Shown here one piece after another: positions 19,401-29,121 of a stretch of 64,000 nt of DNA. Made by a program: the position numbers and the translations under genes. The notes under the pieces were generated by a model. The model had not been told where the DNA came from. It made no database searches and saw only the letters and a list, made by a program, of their open reading frames with translations. The stretch lies in the NCBI GenBank assembly GCA_017457225.1, contig JAFTHW010000006.1:1-64000 (forward strand), written 5' to 3'. Source of the DNA: Clostridia bacterium (GTDB taxonomy: Bacteria > Bacillota > Clostridia > Christensenellales > Borkfalkiaceae). Every line of letters begins with the position of its first letter. Position 1 is the first letter of the stretch.

Positions 19401-21417
19401 AATATTCCGCATAACCGTTTGGTTTCTGCGTTACGGTATAAATAGGGTCGGGCGTAACGTCGTCCGTTTCGTCCTCGTCTTCAGGCGTAGTTACCTTGAC
19501 AAGGAACGTGTATTCTTTGTTCGTCGTGGACGTAAAGGTCACGCGCCAACCGCCAAAAATTGAATCAATATACGTGAAATAGCCATCCAACGTCTTCGTA
19601 CCGCTAACGTACTTACCTTGGCACGCACCGTCCAACGTGAGTTGCGCGTCCGTACCCTCTATCGTCAATGTGCGCTCCAAGCCCTCTTCGTAGAACGTGA
19701 AACCTTTCTTATCATTGATCTCGACCACGCGAGCGACCGCCTCTACTACACCGTTGGAGTTGCTGAGTGTAATCGTCTGCTTCTCCGCATCCATCGTGTA
19801 GCTGAACGTATATTTGGTCGCGCCCATTACGTATGTTGCCGTACCCCAGCCGTTTAACGTAAGCTGATATTCCGATCTAAGCGATACCATAGCACCGTTG
19901 GCAACGAAACGGGAAAGCGAACCGAGCGCCACTTCGTCTTCGTTACGAAGCTGGAACGCAGGTTGCTCCGAGCCGTCATCCGCCGTAACCGTACCCGTCA
20001 AAATCGTCAACGTTTTGCCCGAAAGTTCACCCTCGGTAAACGTTGCGACGTAATAACCTTCTTTATCGATATAGTACGTACCGTTCGATTCAACGCTGTC
20101 CGCTACGTAGCTGATACCGTTATATTCGTCGAAATAAATCTTCGTCGTCGGTACAAGACCTTCGCCGACCTTGTAAAGACTACTTGCGACCTCCGAACGT
20201 ACTGCGTTATAGTACGCGTACGTGCTGTCGCCGATCATTTTACCCGAGAAAAGCACGTCTTCGTTCTCGTCCAGGAAAATAAATTCGTTATTCTTTACCG
20301 AATATTCACCTTTAAAGATGATATTGCCGCGGGAAAGATAAACGTCTTTGGAGTTTTCGTCTAAACGATAAATATAATCGTTACCGCCGAATACGTCCGT
20401 ACGTCCCTTTGCCCACACCGCAAACAGCGTCGTGTGTCTTTCGGGCGTGAACGTGTCCGCTACGGGAGCTTCTTGACCATCCGCGCGGTTAAATAAGCGG
20501 TTTTCCAAATAGTTCGTTTTATAAACGACTTCGCCCGTCGCGCTCGTAGCCCAACCAATCAAACAATATCCCTCGTATTGGTAATCCGTGGGAACGGATA
20601 TGTACTCGCCGTATTTTACTGCTTGGGGTTGAGAAGAAACGCCTGAACCGTCGGGGAAATTGGTATGGAACGCAACGTTATACGTCATTCTGTTAAAATA
20701 GTGCTTGAACACGTTATCCGAAACGGTTGCGCTCAACGTCTTTTGCGTAACTGCATCCGCGTGCGTTTTATTTTCCGTAAAGCCCGTGAGCGTTTGCTCG
20801 GAAGTGAACGTCGTATCTACATATGCGGAAGACTGCACGTCTTCCAATACCTTTTCGTATCCGTCACCCGAAATCTTTTCCGTCCAAAGCTCTACGATAT
20901 ACGCTACTTTGTATTTCGCTTTCAGCGTGATACCTGCGTCCGTAATGGTCTTATTTTGCGCAAGCTCGTTCTCGCCGTCAAACCACGCGCCAAACGTGAG
21001 TCCGTTCTTCGTAGGAACGTACGCCTGCATAAATTCGTAAACGTTTGCGCCCGCTTTCAAATACAACGTATCTTCTACGTTCGCAAGCGCGCCGCCGTCA
21101 AGATTTAACGTGATCACGCAAAGTTTTTCCCATTTCGCATAAAACGTCTTGCTGGAGCCTACCGTCAAAGTCGTTACAGACTCCCCCGAAAAATCGTCGC
21201 TGGTATACCACCCCTCAAAGCTATACCCCTCTTTCGTGGGAACGGGCAACGTGTAGCTGGAACCGACTTCTTTCTCAACCGAAGCGATTTCTTCGCCGCC
21301 GTTGGTATTGAATACGTATTTCGCCGTATCGTCTTTACAGGAGGTAAGGGAAATCGCCGTTAAGCTTCCGCATACCATTAACCCCAACGTCAATAAACAT
21401 TTTTTGATCTTTCTCAT
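16471..21417 (-). CDS. 1648-aa lipoprotein with InlB B-repeats and a recurring beta module
   Basis: This is a predicted lipoprotein; the lipobox LTSC puts the lipidated cysteine at residue 27. The N-terminal 340 residues hold about three Listeria-Bacteroides repeats (for example EGYSFEGWYTSDDFSG, NGLTFGAWFDG, EGYCLIGWATSATGE). The remaining 1300 residues are beta-rich and built from a degenerate unit with the look L-x-L-D/N-G-x-G-x-A-x-Y followed by G-x-Y, seen in LTLNGWGTATYVMG, VFNGKGGATYTVE, LNLDGYSYWASY and LTLDDVGNATKYDE. I do not recognise this unit as a named family. It is flanked by two BspA-LRR genes in the same orientation. There is no catalytic motif and no C-terminal membrane helix. 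An adhesive or scaffold role is the best guess. Confidence 0.75.
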   Translation of the reverse strand: MRKIKKCLLTLGLMVCGSLTAISLTSCKDDTAKYVFNTNGGEEIASVEKEVGSSYTLPVPTKEGYSFEGWYTSDDFSGESVTTLTVGSSKTFYAKWEKLCVITLNLDGGALANVEDTLYLKAGANVYEFMQAYVPTKNGLTFGAWFDGENELAQNKTITDAGITLKAKYKVAYIVELWTEKISGDGYEKVLEDVQSSAYVDTTFTSEQTLTGFTENKTHADAVTQKTLSATVSDNVFKHYFNRMTYNVAFHTNFPDGSGVSSQPQAVKYGEYISVPTDYQYEGYCLIGWATSATGEVVYKTNYLENRLFNRADGQEAPVADTFTPERHTTLFAVWAKGRTDVFGGNDYIYRLDENSKDVYLSRGNIIFKGEYSVKNNEFIFLDENEDVLFSGKMIGDSTYAYYNAVRSEVASSLYKVGEGLVPTTKIYFDEYNGISYVADSVESNGTYYIDKEGYYVATFTEGELSGKTLTILTGTVTADDGSEQPAFQLRNEDEVALGSLSRFVANGAMVSLRSEYQLTLNGWGTATYVMGATKYTFSYTMDAEKQTITLSNSNGVVEAVARVVEINDKKGFTFYEEGLERTLTIEGTDAQLTLDGACQGKYVSGTKTLDGYFTYIDSIFGGWRVTFTSTTNKEYTFLVKVTTPEDEDETDDVTPDPIYTVTQKPNGYAEYYYKDANGTYYAPMLVINDVEEGYATVYGYTTEREYVEVSSGKFEYDEHSKLYVYTREELKPTAGEASTSPVDLTKVIAFKCALDTSSTSYRINYWYEVTTDKGSDEFNKEYVSSDPNSNATLTIIAGLAIYREDGAVITGEYSTSEGITAIVSRLSNNVYLEIDEENGTFITLEHAPYNAYLVDAKGVTKDKEYIVFNGKGGATYTVETEDGKEEFVGTFEQLDKTSYEKEETVYRFTATGKTFEYILIGNRFYPYNETYNGQYRSSIDGGRLNLDGYSYWASYTDTDGTVYAGSYCVSASDVIALTASGTYRYFKLTNETFVALSAEYGVYAVVDNQAEIGLYVEMDGANGKLSVFTLDGEDRTYITQDGSYEKSGDVFTLTYAKGGETVTLVGECPTLSNAPDVFGEFVISHKEVVRTFVTQLKDGWTVLTLDDVGNATKYDETGVKSVGAYTLISDTMLYYENSDGSDGCIYVYDVAAGTATPIQFSARGYYTKDLESLLFSKYGFAIFNGGERYYYNIVNNDVVIYRQDPLASDANEYGFVEDKTFGRFTDVKEYGGKEYYANNGLSISFVRDEATEEEYPILNDGYLSGTLSTLIFSPTGNGEFSVQGKVTFGAKQYNCNVAREMDEDGNVTMYVEVAGALGVYRYDITVTYNGEKTETQTLDNTYKITAMRCVRSAVSYNYLDTYYRYYYFLGSSYASTYENDIGTLSINRIYDVEGTETECYVTAEFGEGSEMFDLNGELLSFEKATYHDTDGTTYPYAEFTAKDGYTYRLYFIISYHPAFVSAQGYRVYALTRCETIEANDGYTVKVERVITSEANIASGRIFSVELLQNDETIETDNVFLKGNTVSYVTRTKDDRGDITATTYYTIVLEENDSDSIGGENGEEPVKTYKTATVTSEEVQTYYTEDGTAYVDVSETKGVLLMVIGGETIFVDSCTTGSNDTYTVVAGNDKTYTVTIADGKAAIEEVNA

Positions 21418-21475
21418 TCCGAATTTCTCCTTCCAAAAACTAAGGAATTTATATCCTGCTTAATAATTTACTACT

Positions 21476-24265
21476 TTAATTTTTCGACCAGAGCGCGTAT
21501 AACGTCGTGCCTACGGGCGCGTCCATAATTCTATGGGGATTATACGTCGCTTCCGTCGCGTCGCTCGACGTAGCCCAACCGTCAAACGAATATCCCTCGC
21601 GAATAGGCGCTTTGAACCCGCCCGTCGCGTTTACGTTTTGAAGCGTCGTTTCTGTGATCGTGACGGAGACTACGTACGACTTGTCTTCCGAAAGCGTACA
21701 ACCCCAAACCACAGGACGGTAGGAAGCGTTCCAACGCTCGTTCCAAGACGTCGCCGCCAAATTCTCTGCGTCCGTATAGAACGTCATCGTTTTCGCGCCG
21801 TAGAACGAGTAGTCTTTGATCTCCGCAACGTCCGAAGGTATCACGAGCGAAGAAAGGCTACTCATACCCTTGAACGCATACCTGCCTATGCTCTTTACCG
21901 ATTTAGGCAGGACAAAATCCGTCAAGCCTTCATAGTTATAGAACGCGTATTCTCCAACCGTTTCAACGCCTGCGCCCAAACGAAGCTTTTGCACTCCCTT
22001 ACATTTGTAGAACGCATACTGTTCGATCGTTTTCACGGAATCGGGAATCGTAAGACTTTCCAAATTGATACAGCTATGGAACGAATACTCGCCAATCGTT
22101 TCGATGCCCTCTTCGATCGTCAACTGTTTCATACTGCTACACTTTGCAAAAGCGCGGCTCCCCAACGTTCTAACCGTTGCGGGAATGGTAAGCTCGTCGA
22201 TAGACACACAGTTATAGAATGCATATTCGTCGATCGTTTCTACCGTGTCGCCAAGATCTACGTCTTTCAGACTATAACAAGCATAGAATGCGTACGGTTC
22301 GATCGTTTCGAGAATCGTACCCGAGAAATCGATCTCTTTGAGCGTTTCGCATTTATAGAAAGCCGATCTACCCACGGACGTTAAACGCGAAGGTAAGCTG
22401 ATATTATATAACGACGTACATTTGTAGAAAGTATACGGTTGAATTTCACGCAAGTTACGGTTCAAAGTAACCGTTGCCAACCGTTCACAGGTAGAAAACG
22501 CGCCACGCCCTACGTATCTTGCGTAGGAAAGACCAATAACCGCCGAGAGCGAACTGCATTTATAGAATGCGTAATCCGCTATACCGATCGTTTCCGGATC
22601 CAACGTAACCGTACCGGGATTTCCTTTTACGCCGACAACCCAATTACCCGCATATACGGGACCGTTGCCTGCATTATTCCAAAGCCCCGTATTCCTAAAG
22701 GCGTATTGCCCAATCGCCGTTACTGATTCGGGAATAATCGAGCTCCCGTCCAAACTACTGTTATTGATCGCGCTACAATTATAGAACGCGTAATCGCCAA
22801 TGGTTTTCAATCCCGCGCCGAGGAGAATGTTTCCGAGATAAATACAATCCTGGAACGCGCTATTGCCAATGCTGACGAGCGCGTTACCCGTCGTATGGAA
22901 CTTCGTCAACGGGCAGTTATTGAATGCAAAGTTACCTAAATATTTAACCGTGTCGGGAAGTGTTACGGTATCGAGTACGCTACAATCGGAGAATACTTGA
23001 TCCGCAATACCGACTACGCCGTTTTTAAGCGTATCAATCGTAATATCTTTGATCGTTTCTTTCTTTTCTTCCGTACAGCCGATCAACCAATCGTCCGCGT
23101 AAATAAATTCTGCGGAAGCTTCTACGGCGTCTTTATACAACTTCGTGCCGTCGAACGCAGACGCTCCGATGGAAGATACGCTATCGGGAATATCAATTTC
23201 GTCCAAAAGATCTGCTTCATAGAAACACCAAGCGCCAATACTCTCCACCTCGTCAGGCAAAACGATGGATTCCAGAGCCTTACAACCGGAGAACGTATAT
23301 TCACCGATCGACCCCAATACGCAATCTTGCGCAAAAGTGACGTTTGCCAATGCCGAACAGTTATAGAATACGGACTCGCCCAAAGCCGCTACGTTTTTAC
23401 CCACGGAAACCGTTTCCAAAACGGTATCTGCCGAGAATGCAAAATCCGAAACCGTCGTAACAGACGAAGGAATATCTATTTCCTTTAACGCGGAGCAGTT
23501 CGCAAACGCCGCAACACCGATCGTTGTCACCGCATCGTGTATTTCAATTTCCTCCAAGGAACGGCAATACGAGAACATATAATCGCTAATCGTCGTAACA
23601 CCCTTGGGAATATTGATGGTCGTGAGCACGCGACACGCCTGAAACGCAGACATACCAATACTCGTCACCGTATCCGGAATTTTTACCGAAGTCAACTTTG
23701 AACAGTTATAAAAGGCATTATCGCCAATGGAAACGACGTTCTTACCGATCTCGATCGCCTCTACGCGGCTGCTACCTTTGAATGCCGAAGCCGCAATACT
23801 CGTTACGGGTTTGCCGAGGAATTCGTCTTCAATATACACCGTCCCCGACGCCATACCTACACGCGTGATTTCATATTCAATATTATTAATCAGCGTGTAA
23901 ATGCAACCCGTCTCATAGTCTTTATGGAAATAGAACGCGTTCGACCAAGCGGAATCCTTTCCGTCTATACCGCCTGCCACCGCTTTAATGCGGATTTCGT
24001 AATCGCCTTCGGCGAGGGAGGAAAGCGCGTAATTCGCTTTTCTTGCGACCTCCTCCGTTACTTCGCCACTTGCCACGTTTTTGATAGACAAGGTATAGCT
24101 ACGCGCATCGTCTACGACTTCCCAACTCAAACGGTTTGTTTCGTCCAACGTAAATCCCGTGGGAGCGTCTAACGCGTCTGATTTACAACCAGTGGGAAGC
24201 GTTCCGAACACCGCCAAAACGCATATTAACACGCCGATTAAGGCAATTCTTTTTAGCTTTTTCAT
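21476..24265 (-). CDS. BspA-type LRR lipoprotein (929 aa)
   Basis: This is a predicted surface lipoprotein with lipobox PTGC and the lipidated cysteine at residue 27. A short Fn3-like domain follows (WEVVDDARSYTLSIKNVASG). About 25 BspA-type leucine-rich repeats (LRR_5) occupy residues about 140-840, with units of roughly 23 residues such as LTSVKIPDTVTSIGMSAFQ and YAFYNC. The C-terminus is a single Listeria-Bacteroides module ending in SFDGWATSSD and TLYALWSKN. BspA-like proteins of oral and gut bacteria mediate binding to host or bacterial proteins; binding here is inferred. The gene has a strong AAGGAGG site and follows a VWA gene by 44 bases. Confidence 0.85.
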   Translation of the reverse strand: MKKLKRIALIGVLICVLAVFGTLPTGCKSDALDAPTGFTLDETNRLSWEVVDDARSYTLSIKNVASGEVTEEVARKANYALSSLAEGDYEIRIKAVAGGIDGKDSAWSNAFYFHKDYETGCIYTLINNIEYEITRVGMASGTVYIEDEFLGKPVTSIAASAFKGSSRVEAIEIGKNVVSIGDNAFYNCSKLTSVKIPDTVTSIGMSAFQACRVLTTINIPKGVTTISDYMFSYCRSLEEIEIHDAVTTIGVAAFANCSALKEIDIPSSVTTVSDFAFSADTVLETVSVGKNVAALGESVFYNCSALANVTFAQDCVLGSIGEYTFSGCKALESIVLPDEVESIGAWCFYEADLLDEIDIPDSVSSIGASAFDGTKLYKDAVEASAEFIYADDWLIGCTEEKKETIKDITIDTLKNGVVGIADQVFSDCSVLDTVTLPDTVKYLGNFAFNNCPLTKFHTTGNALVSIGNSAFQDCIYLGNILLGAGLKTIGDYAFYNCSAINNSSLDGSSIIPESVTAIGQYAFRNTGLWNNAGNGPVYAGNWVVGVKGNPGTVTLDPETIGIADYAFYKCSSLSAVIGLSYARYVGRGAFSTCERLATVTLNRNLREIQPYTFYKCTSLYNISLPSRLTSVGRSAFYKCETLKEIDFSGTILETIEPYAFYACYSLKDVDLGDTVETIDEYAFYNCVSIDELTIPATVRTLGSRAFAKCSSMKQLTIEEGIETIGEYSFHSCINLESLTIPDSVKTIEQYAFYKCKGVQKLRLGAGVETVGEYAFYNYEGLTDFVLPKSVKSIGRYAFKGMSSLSSLVIPSDVAEIKDYSFYGAKTMTFYTDAENLAATSWNERWNASYRPVVWGCTLSEDKSYVVSVTITETTLQNVNATGGFKAPIREGYSFDGWATSSDATEATYNPHRIMDAPVGTTLYALWSKN

Positions 24266-24309
24266 AACCCCTCCTTGGGAATTTGAATCCGTGCTAAACG
24301 TATTGATCG

Positions 24310-27114
24310 TTACTTAGAATTCTTCTTTTTTTCTTTATAAGCACGAATAATCTCGTGCGGCCACTTGAATTTGAACTTACGCACCGCAATATCCAACAGG
24401 AACAATACGAGCGAAAGAATCATAAACAGGACACGCGGGTCATAGTACCGATCGATCGCCGTGACGAATCCGTCAAAGATTTCCCACGGGTTTTCCAAAT
24501 CGGCTATTTTCGCGCCTTCGCCGCGCGCTGCAAGATTCTCCAACGATTCTTCGGGCGTGATATCTGTCTCTTCCGCATACAAATCGTATTCCTCGGAATA
24601 TGCAAACGATTTGTAGAATACGAGCGAATCGCCTACCTGTTTACCGTCCTTATCGAGTTTGGTAAGAACAATCTTATATACGCCGCTCTTTCTTACGACG
24701 AAATCGCAACGGCTGAAACTATTGCTCTCATTCAAAGCCGACGTTACGTAGCAGGGAAGCGCGCGAAGATCCTCGCCCGAACCCGACGTAACGCTATTCA
24801 AAGAAGTGGTCACTTCGCCGCTAGGCGTGACTTGTATCAATTCGCCCTTAATCGTCTCACCCTCTTCAAGCGTAGTGTAGACACTCAATTTATTGGTATA
24901 GTTATCCTCTTTTAAATCCGCTCTGATATCATTGGGACGAATGTTTTCCGTCGGCATCAAATTATTGATGACGTTCGTAATAAACTGTTTACCGTTGGCA
25001 TCGTTCATAAAATTGATCGCCCACGAATCGCCCGTACCTTTTAAGTCGCACATAAAGCTTCCTACCATACCCGCGCCGTATTTCCATTGCGCGTAGAGAG
25101 GTACGGCATATTCGCCTACGAGAATGACGTCCGCCGTTTCTCTTGCTTTTACGCCATAGAAACCGTCCAGCGTAACCGTCAAACTTTCTTTGTTCTCACC
25201 CGTACCGCGATCTAGACCTTGCACCAGCGGCGAGGTAGGATTATTCAAAATCGGATTGAACGTCTTATAATTTACTTCCTTAATTTCAGGCGCTTTCAGC
25301 TCTTCACGCATCAAACGAACGAGCTCTTCCGATTTCGCCGTGATCAATCTACCGTGACCGAGGTCGGTAGCCGATTTCATTTGCGTATATGCCTTAGAGC
25401 CTTTTTGCATTTCAATACCGACAATAGACAACGTGATCCCCGATTTCTTATAGAAGTTGTCGATAAGAGATTCGTAATCTTCAATTTGTTCTTCGGGAAC
25501 TTCACCGTCCGTGACGATGATGATGTGACGTTTGTCTACGTTTTGCAAAGCTTGAAGCGCTTGCCCTGCGCGTTCAATCGCACCCGGGAATACCGTAGAA
25601 CCCTCCGCCGTTTCGATGGAGTTGATCGCTGCAAGAATCTTTGCTTTTTGCGTACAAGGCGTAAGCGCCAAGATCGTACTATGCTCGTCATCTAACGTCA
25701 TAATACTCAAATAGTCTCTATCGGTCATTGCATCCAAACAGGAGGACGCGCCGGCTTTTGCCCAATCTAGTTTCGTGGAAGATCCATCGCCTCCCATCGA
25801 ACCCGAACGGTCGATAATGATTACGACACCTACAGGCGGAGTGTAATTGATCGCTTCTACAGGCAACATTTGTTGATACAGCGTACCATACATATCCATA
25901 CGGTTGTATGCATTGGCATTGCCGCTCAAATCGTTGCCGCCGACAGTGAACAAACCACCGCCGAAATCCTTTACGTAGGATTCCAAAATTAAGTCGAACC
26001 CTTCGGGCATATTGTGATTGGCTATATTATTCAAAATAACCTGATCGTACGCGCGAAGTTCGTCAACCGTAGTAGGCAGACTCTCGTCCATAATGTTCTT
26101 GGTCTCGATTACGTAATACTTTTCTTTATTGATCATCTCTTCGAGTTTTTCCGAACTCCCCTCTTCGCTATTGAGAATAAGGAGTTTATTAAATACTTCG
26201 AGATTAAGATATGTATTATACGTATTGTTCTCTTCCAAGAAATCGTCTGCAGCAGTCATTCGAAACGCAAGGTCGTGCAAGCCGGGATCTTTAAAGGTGT
26301 GATTCAACGTAATCGTTTGCTTACCTTGAATCAGCTCGAATGTACCCGTAGCCGTTTCACTCTCTTCGTTATTATCGAATAAATCGAATGTTACCGTTGT
26401 TGCATATTGGCTTTGTATCGTGAGATTGAACGCGCATTCTTCCAATGCATTTACGTGATAATCAGGCAATTCAACACCGAGGATTTGAATATCGTCTCCC
26501 TCGTAAGCAGAAGGAATATACACGGTGTCTACTTTCGTACCTTGCGCCACAACCGAACGAATGATAAGACTTGCTTCTTCATCCGTTTCCTTACCGTCTG
26601 TGATCAATACGATTTTTGCCGTTTCAGGATACTCGAATAAATCTTTCGCATAGGATAACACTCCCGCGATATTCGTCGCGCTTGTATCGGGAAGATCTGC
26701 ATCGAGATACTTACGATAAATGCTGCCTATGTCGTCTGTAAGAGGCACTGCATACTGCTGATCAAATCCAAACGTCACGATTCCTACTTTATAGTTATCG
26801 TAACGGCTGTCCTGTAAAACGATCTGTATAAATTCGTCGCGCGTGTCCGCCGCTTGCTCTTCCGTGTCCGATACGTCTACCAAAAGCAAAATTTCGTTTT
26901 TGTGATTGGGGACTTGATAATGGAACTTCATTCCTGCAAGTGCAGAAATTGCCAAAACCATAATGGTAATGTGCAAAACGATAGACGTGATACGGTTTCT
27001 CGTTTTTCTATAACGTTTGGAAAGTCTGAAATACGGGAGTAACGTAAGCCCTACCGCAGGAATGAGAAGCAAAAGCAACCAAGGATAAGAAAACTCTATA
27101 CTAAAATTATGCAT
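24310..27114 (-). CDS. Membrane protein with two von Willebrand A domains (BatB/GATase1-like class)
   Basis: This 934-aa protein has two N-terminal membrane helices (about 9-28 and 43-62) and one near 895-913. It carries two VWA-like domains: the first begins at LLLVDVSDTEE with Asp80, Ser82 and Thr84 as candidate MIDAS residues, and the second at VIIIDRSGSMGG with Asp435, Ser437 and Ser439, a full MIDAS motif. Between them is a Rossmann-like segment (YDQVILNNIANHNMPEGF) typical of VWA proteins with a glutamine-amidotransferase-like domain. Such proteins occur beside moxR and DUF58 genes and are thought to bind metal-dependent protein partners at the membrane. It starts 12 bases after the previous VWA gene with a perfect GGAGG site. 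Confidence 0.85.
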   Translation of the reverse strand: MHNFSIEFSYPWLLLLLIPAVGLTLLPYFRLSKRYRKTRNRITSIVLHITIMVLAISALAGMKFHYQVPNHKNEILLLVDVSDTEEQAADTRDEFIQIVLQDSRYDNYKVGIVTFGFDQQYAVPLTDDIGSIYRKYLDADLPDTSATNIAGVLSYAKDLFEYPETAKIVLITDGKETDEEASLIIRSVVAQGTKVDTVYIPSAYEGDDIQILGVELPDYHVNALEECAFNLTIQSQYATTVTFDLFDNNEESETATGTFELIQGKQTITLNHTFKDPGLHDLAFRMTAADDFLEENNTYNTYLNLEVFNKLLILNSEEGSSEKLEEMINKEKYYVIETKNIMDESLPTTVDELRAYDQVILNNIANHNMPEGFDLILESYVKDFGGGLFTVGGNDLSGNANAYNRMDMYGTLYQQMLPVEAINYTPPVGVVIIIDRSGSMGGDGSSTKLDWAKAGASSCLDAMTDRDYLSIMTLDDEHSTILALTPCTQKAKILAAINSIETAEGSTVFPGAIERAGQALQALQNVDKRHIIIVTDGEVPEEQIEDYESLIDNFYKKSGITLSIVGIEMQKGSKAYTQMKSATDLGHGRLITAKSEELVRLMREELKAPEIKEVNYKTFNPILNNPTSPLVQGLDRGTGENKESLTVTLDGFYGVKARETADVILVGEYAVPLYAQWKYGAGMVGSFMCDLKGTGDSWAINFMNDANGKQFITNVINNLMPTENIRPNDIRADLKEDNYTNKLSVYTTLEEGETIKGELIQVTPSGEVTTSLNSVTSGSGEDLRALPCYVTSALNESNSFSRCDFVVRKSGVYKIVLTKLDKDGKQVGDSLVFYKSFAYSEEYDLYAEETDITPEESLENLAARGEGAKIADLENPWEIFDGFVTAIDRYYDPRVLFMILSLVLFLLDIAVRKFKFKWPHEIIRAYKEKKKNSK

Positions 27115-27126
27115 TTTCTTCCTCCT

Positions 27127-29121
27127 TTACATCGTCTCACGACTCTGCAACCACCACTCGATAAAGAGCAATGCAACCAAAGCCGCCGCTACGTAGACCA
27201 TTAAGTCTTTAAAGAAGTCTTCCTGTTTCCGTTCTGCGTACGGACTCTTAAGAGTTTCGTCCAAGCGCCAAATATTACTTTCTTTGGCAGGGATTTTTAC
27301 GTAGATGCTTTCCGTTACGTTTTTACCAGAAAACGTCGTTTGTGTTAATTGATACGTACCCGGCATAGATACTTTCATAACCGTCGGGAATTCGTTAAAC
27401 GTATACAAATGCTCGCTACCCACCGTAACATACAGCTCGTCGCCGCGCGCGTTGACCGCAACATTTTCATTCACTTCAAAAGAGTTCCCTTTTACCGTTG
27501 CCGGGAAGAAATATTCGAAAATATTATACATCAAAATCGGGAAATCTTTAGAGATCGCTACGTTCGAATAGTGAATATTGAACGGCATCACCACTACTTT
27601 TGCTCGCTCGTCGTTTCTTACCATCAAGACAGGTCTACTGTTGCAATTCAGCAAAACCTGATACGACGGATCGTAATACGTAACGGGAATATAACTGCTC
27701 AGCGTTATATTCTCCGCCACTACGTTGTTGAGAATTTGGTGTTGCTCCGCAACCGCCAAAGGTGTACTGTGATTGATGTACGAAGTCGTACCTACACGAA
27801 TTCCCGAATTATCGGGCGCAGACCAAGGATCCGCCAAAATTACAACGCCGTCTTTGGGCATCGTCGTGGGCATAGTATGCTCGAAGATATATAAATCGTA
27901 TCCTTCCAACTCGTAATCCGCCATAGATTTCAACTCAGTAATTTGGATATCCCAACGATCTTCATAAGCAACTTTTAACGTATACAAAATACCCGCAAAG
28001 AAAGGGTTCGCGCCGCTGGTGAAATCATTGATCGTACCCGGCACTTTACTTGCGTACATAACTTTCAGGACTTCTTTCTGACCGCTGTAAATATTAAAGC
28101 TGTTATCTTCTGCAAACGAATCCTGTTCGTTGATCGAAATATGTACCGATTGATAGGAGAAAATTTCGTCTGCATCTTCAATCAAATGATACACTACGTT
28201 TTCCTGCATATCCGCTTCGGGATTATACAAGTCGGAATTGATGAACACAATCCGTACGGTTTCATCACGGTTACATTCTACATATTCCACGAAAGGAACG
28301 GTTAAGCCCGATTCGTTGCTATCGTAAGCGTTTGCACCGTGTACTTCCATTTCCACCGCGATTTGCATATCTCGGTTATAACAAGCCACGTCGATTACAA
28401 AAGAATAGTAACCTTCATCCAAAACCGCATACGCATCCAAGATCGCCGCATTCCATTCCTCATTGTCGCAAAAATCATTCACGACCGTAATCCCCTCGGG
28501 AAGATACGAATACGTCGTATCGGTATAAACGTAGATCTCCGCATCGGGATTTTCCAAAACGATATCTTCGCAAAGCGCCACCGCGCCTTCAATATCTGCT
28601 GAACCGTACGAACAAGCCGTATCGCCGTCCAAAAGTGGCTCTAACGCATCTGCTACCGCAATTCTATTGTCCGCTCTTACCCGCGAAACCAATACAGAAC
28701 CTTTCGTATCGGCAAGAATAACGGATACGATGCCGTTTTCATCGAGAACAGAATTAGCAAACTCCAACGCGCTATCCACCGCACGTTCGAAGCGAAGTTC
28801 TCCATTTGTTTCCGTCCGCATACTAGCAGACGAATCCACAATGATAACAACCTCCTTTTCCGAAATCTCTGCCTTCAAAATCTTATTCGGCTGCGCCAAA
28901 ATCAACGCGCAGGAAGTTAAGATGAGAATTTGACAAAGAATAATCAGAAAGTTCCGAAGCCTGCTCGTCGGAATTTTTTTCTTTCTATATTTTAAACTTA
29001 ATTTCCATACAAAGGTACTGGAAATAAATTTTTGTTGGTAGTTGGGTTTTATTATGTAGATAATAATCAAAACGATTATACTCAATAAACCCAATAACCC
29101 TAAAGGTGCTAATAATTTCAT
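27127..29121 (-). CDS. BatA-like VWA membrane protein
   Basis: The N-terminal 90 residues match the BatA N-terminal arrangement: a membrane helix (about 7-25), the Lys/Arg-rich stretch SLKYRKKKIPTSRLRN, and a second helix (about 61-79). A VWA domain follows with MIDAS motif VDSSASM (Asp96, Ser98, Ser100). A beta-rich extracytoplasmic region occupies the middle, and a helix near 640-655 (VYVAAALVALLFIEWWL) closes the protein. Its start codon overlaps the stop of the DUF58 gene (ATGA), indicating translational coupling. In the family such proteins act with MoxR ATPases in complex assembly or stress tolerance; the client here is unknown. Confidence 0.87.
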   Translation of the reverse strand: MKLLAPLGLLGLLSIIVLIIIYIIKPNYQQKFISSTFVWKLSLKYRKKKIPTSRLRNFLIILCQILILTSCALILAQPNKILKAEISEKEVVIIVDSSASMRTETNGELRFERAVDSALEFANSVLDENGIVSVILADTKGSVLVSRVRADNRIAVADALEPLLDGDTACSYGSADIEGAVALCEDIVLENPDAEIYVYTDTTYSYLPEGITVVNDFCDNEEWNAAILDAYAVLDEGYYSFVIDVACYNRDMQIAVEMEVHGANAYDSNESGLTVPFVEYVECNRDETVRIVFINSDLYNPEADMQENVVYHLIEDADEIFSYQSVHISINEQDSFAEDNSFNIYSGQKEVLKVMYASKVPGTINDFTSGANPFFAGILYTLKVAYEDRWDIQITELKSMADYELEGYDLYIFEHTMPTTMPKDGVVILADPWSAPDNSGIRVGTTSYINHSTPLAVAEQHQILNNVVAENITLSSYIPVTYYDPSYQVLLNCNSRPVLMVRNDERAKVVVMPFNIHYSNVAISKDFPILMYNIFEYFFPATVKGNSFEVNENVAVNARGDELYVTVGSEHLYTFNEFPTVMKVSMPGTYQLTQTTFSGKNVTESIYVKIPAKESNIWRLDETLKSPYAERKQEDFFKDLMVYVAAALVALLFIEWWLQSRETM

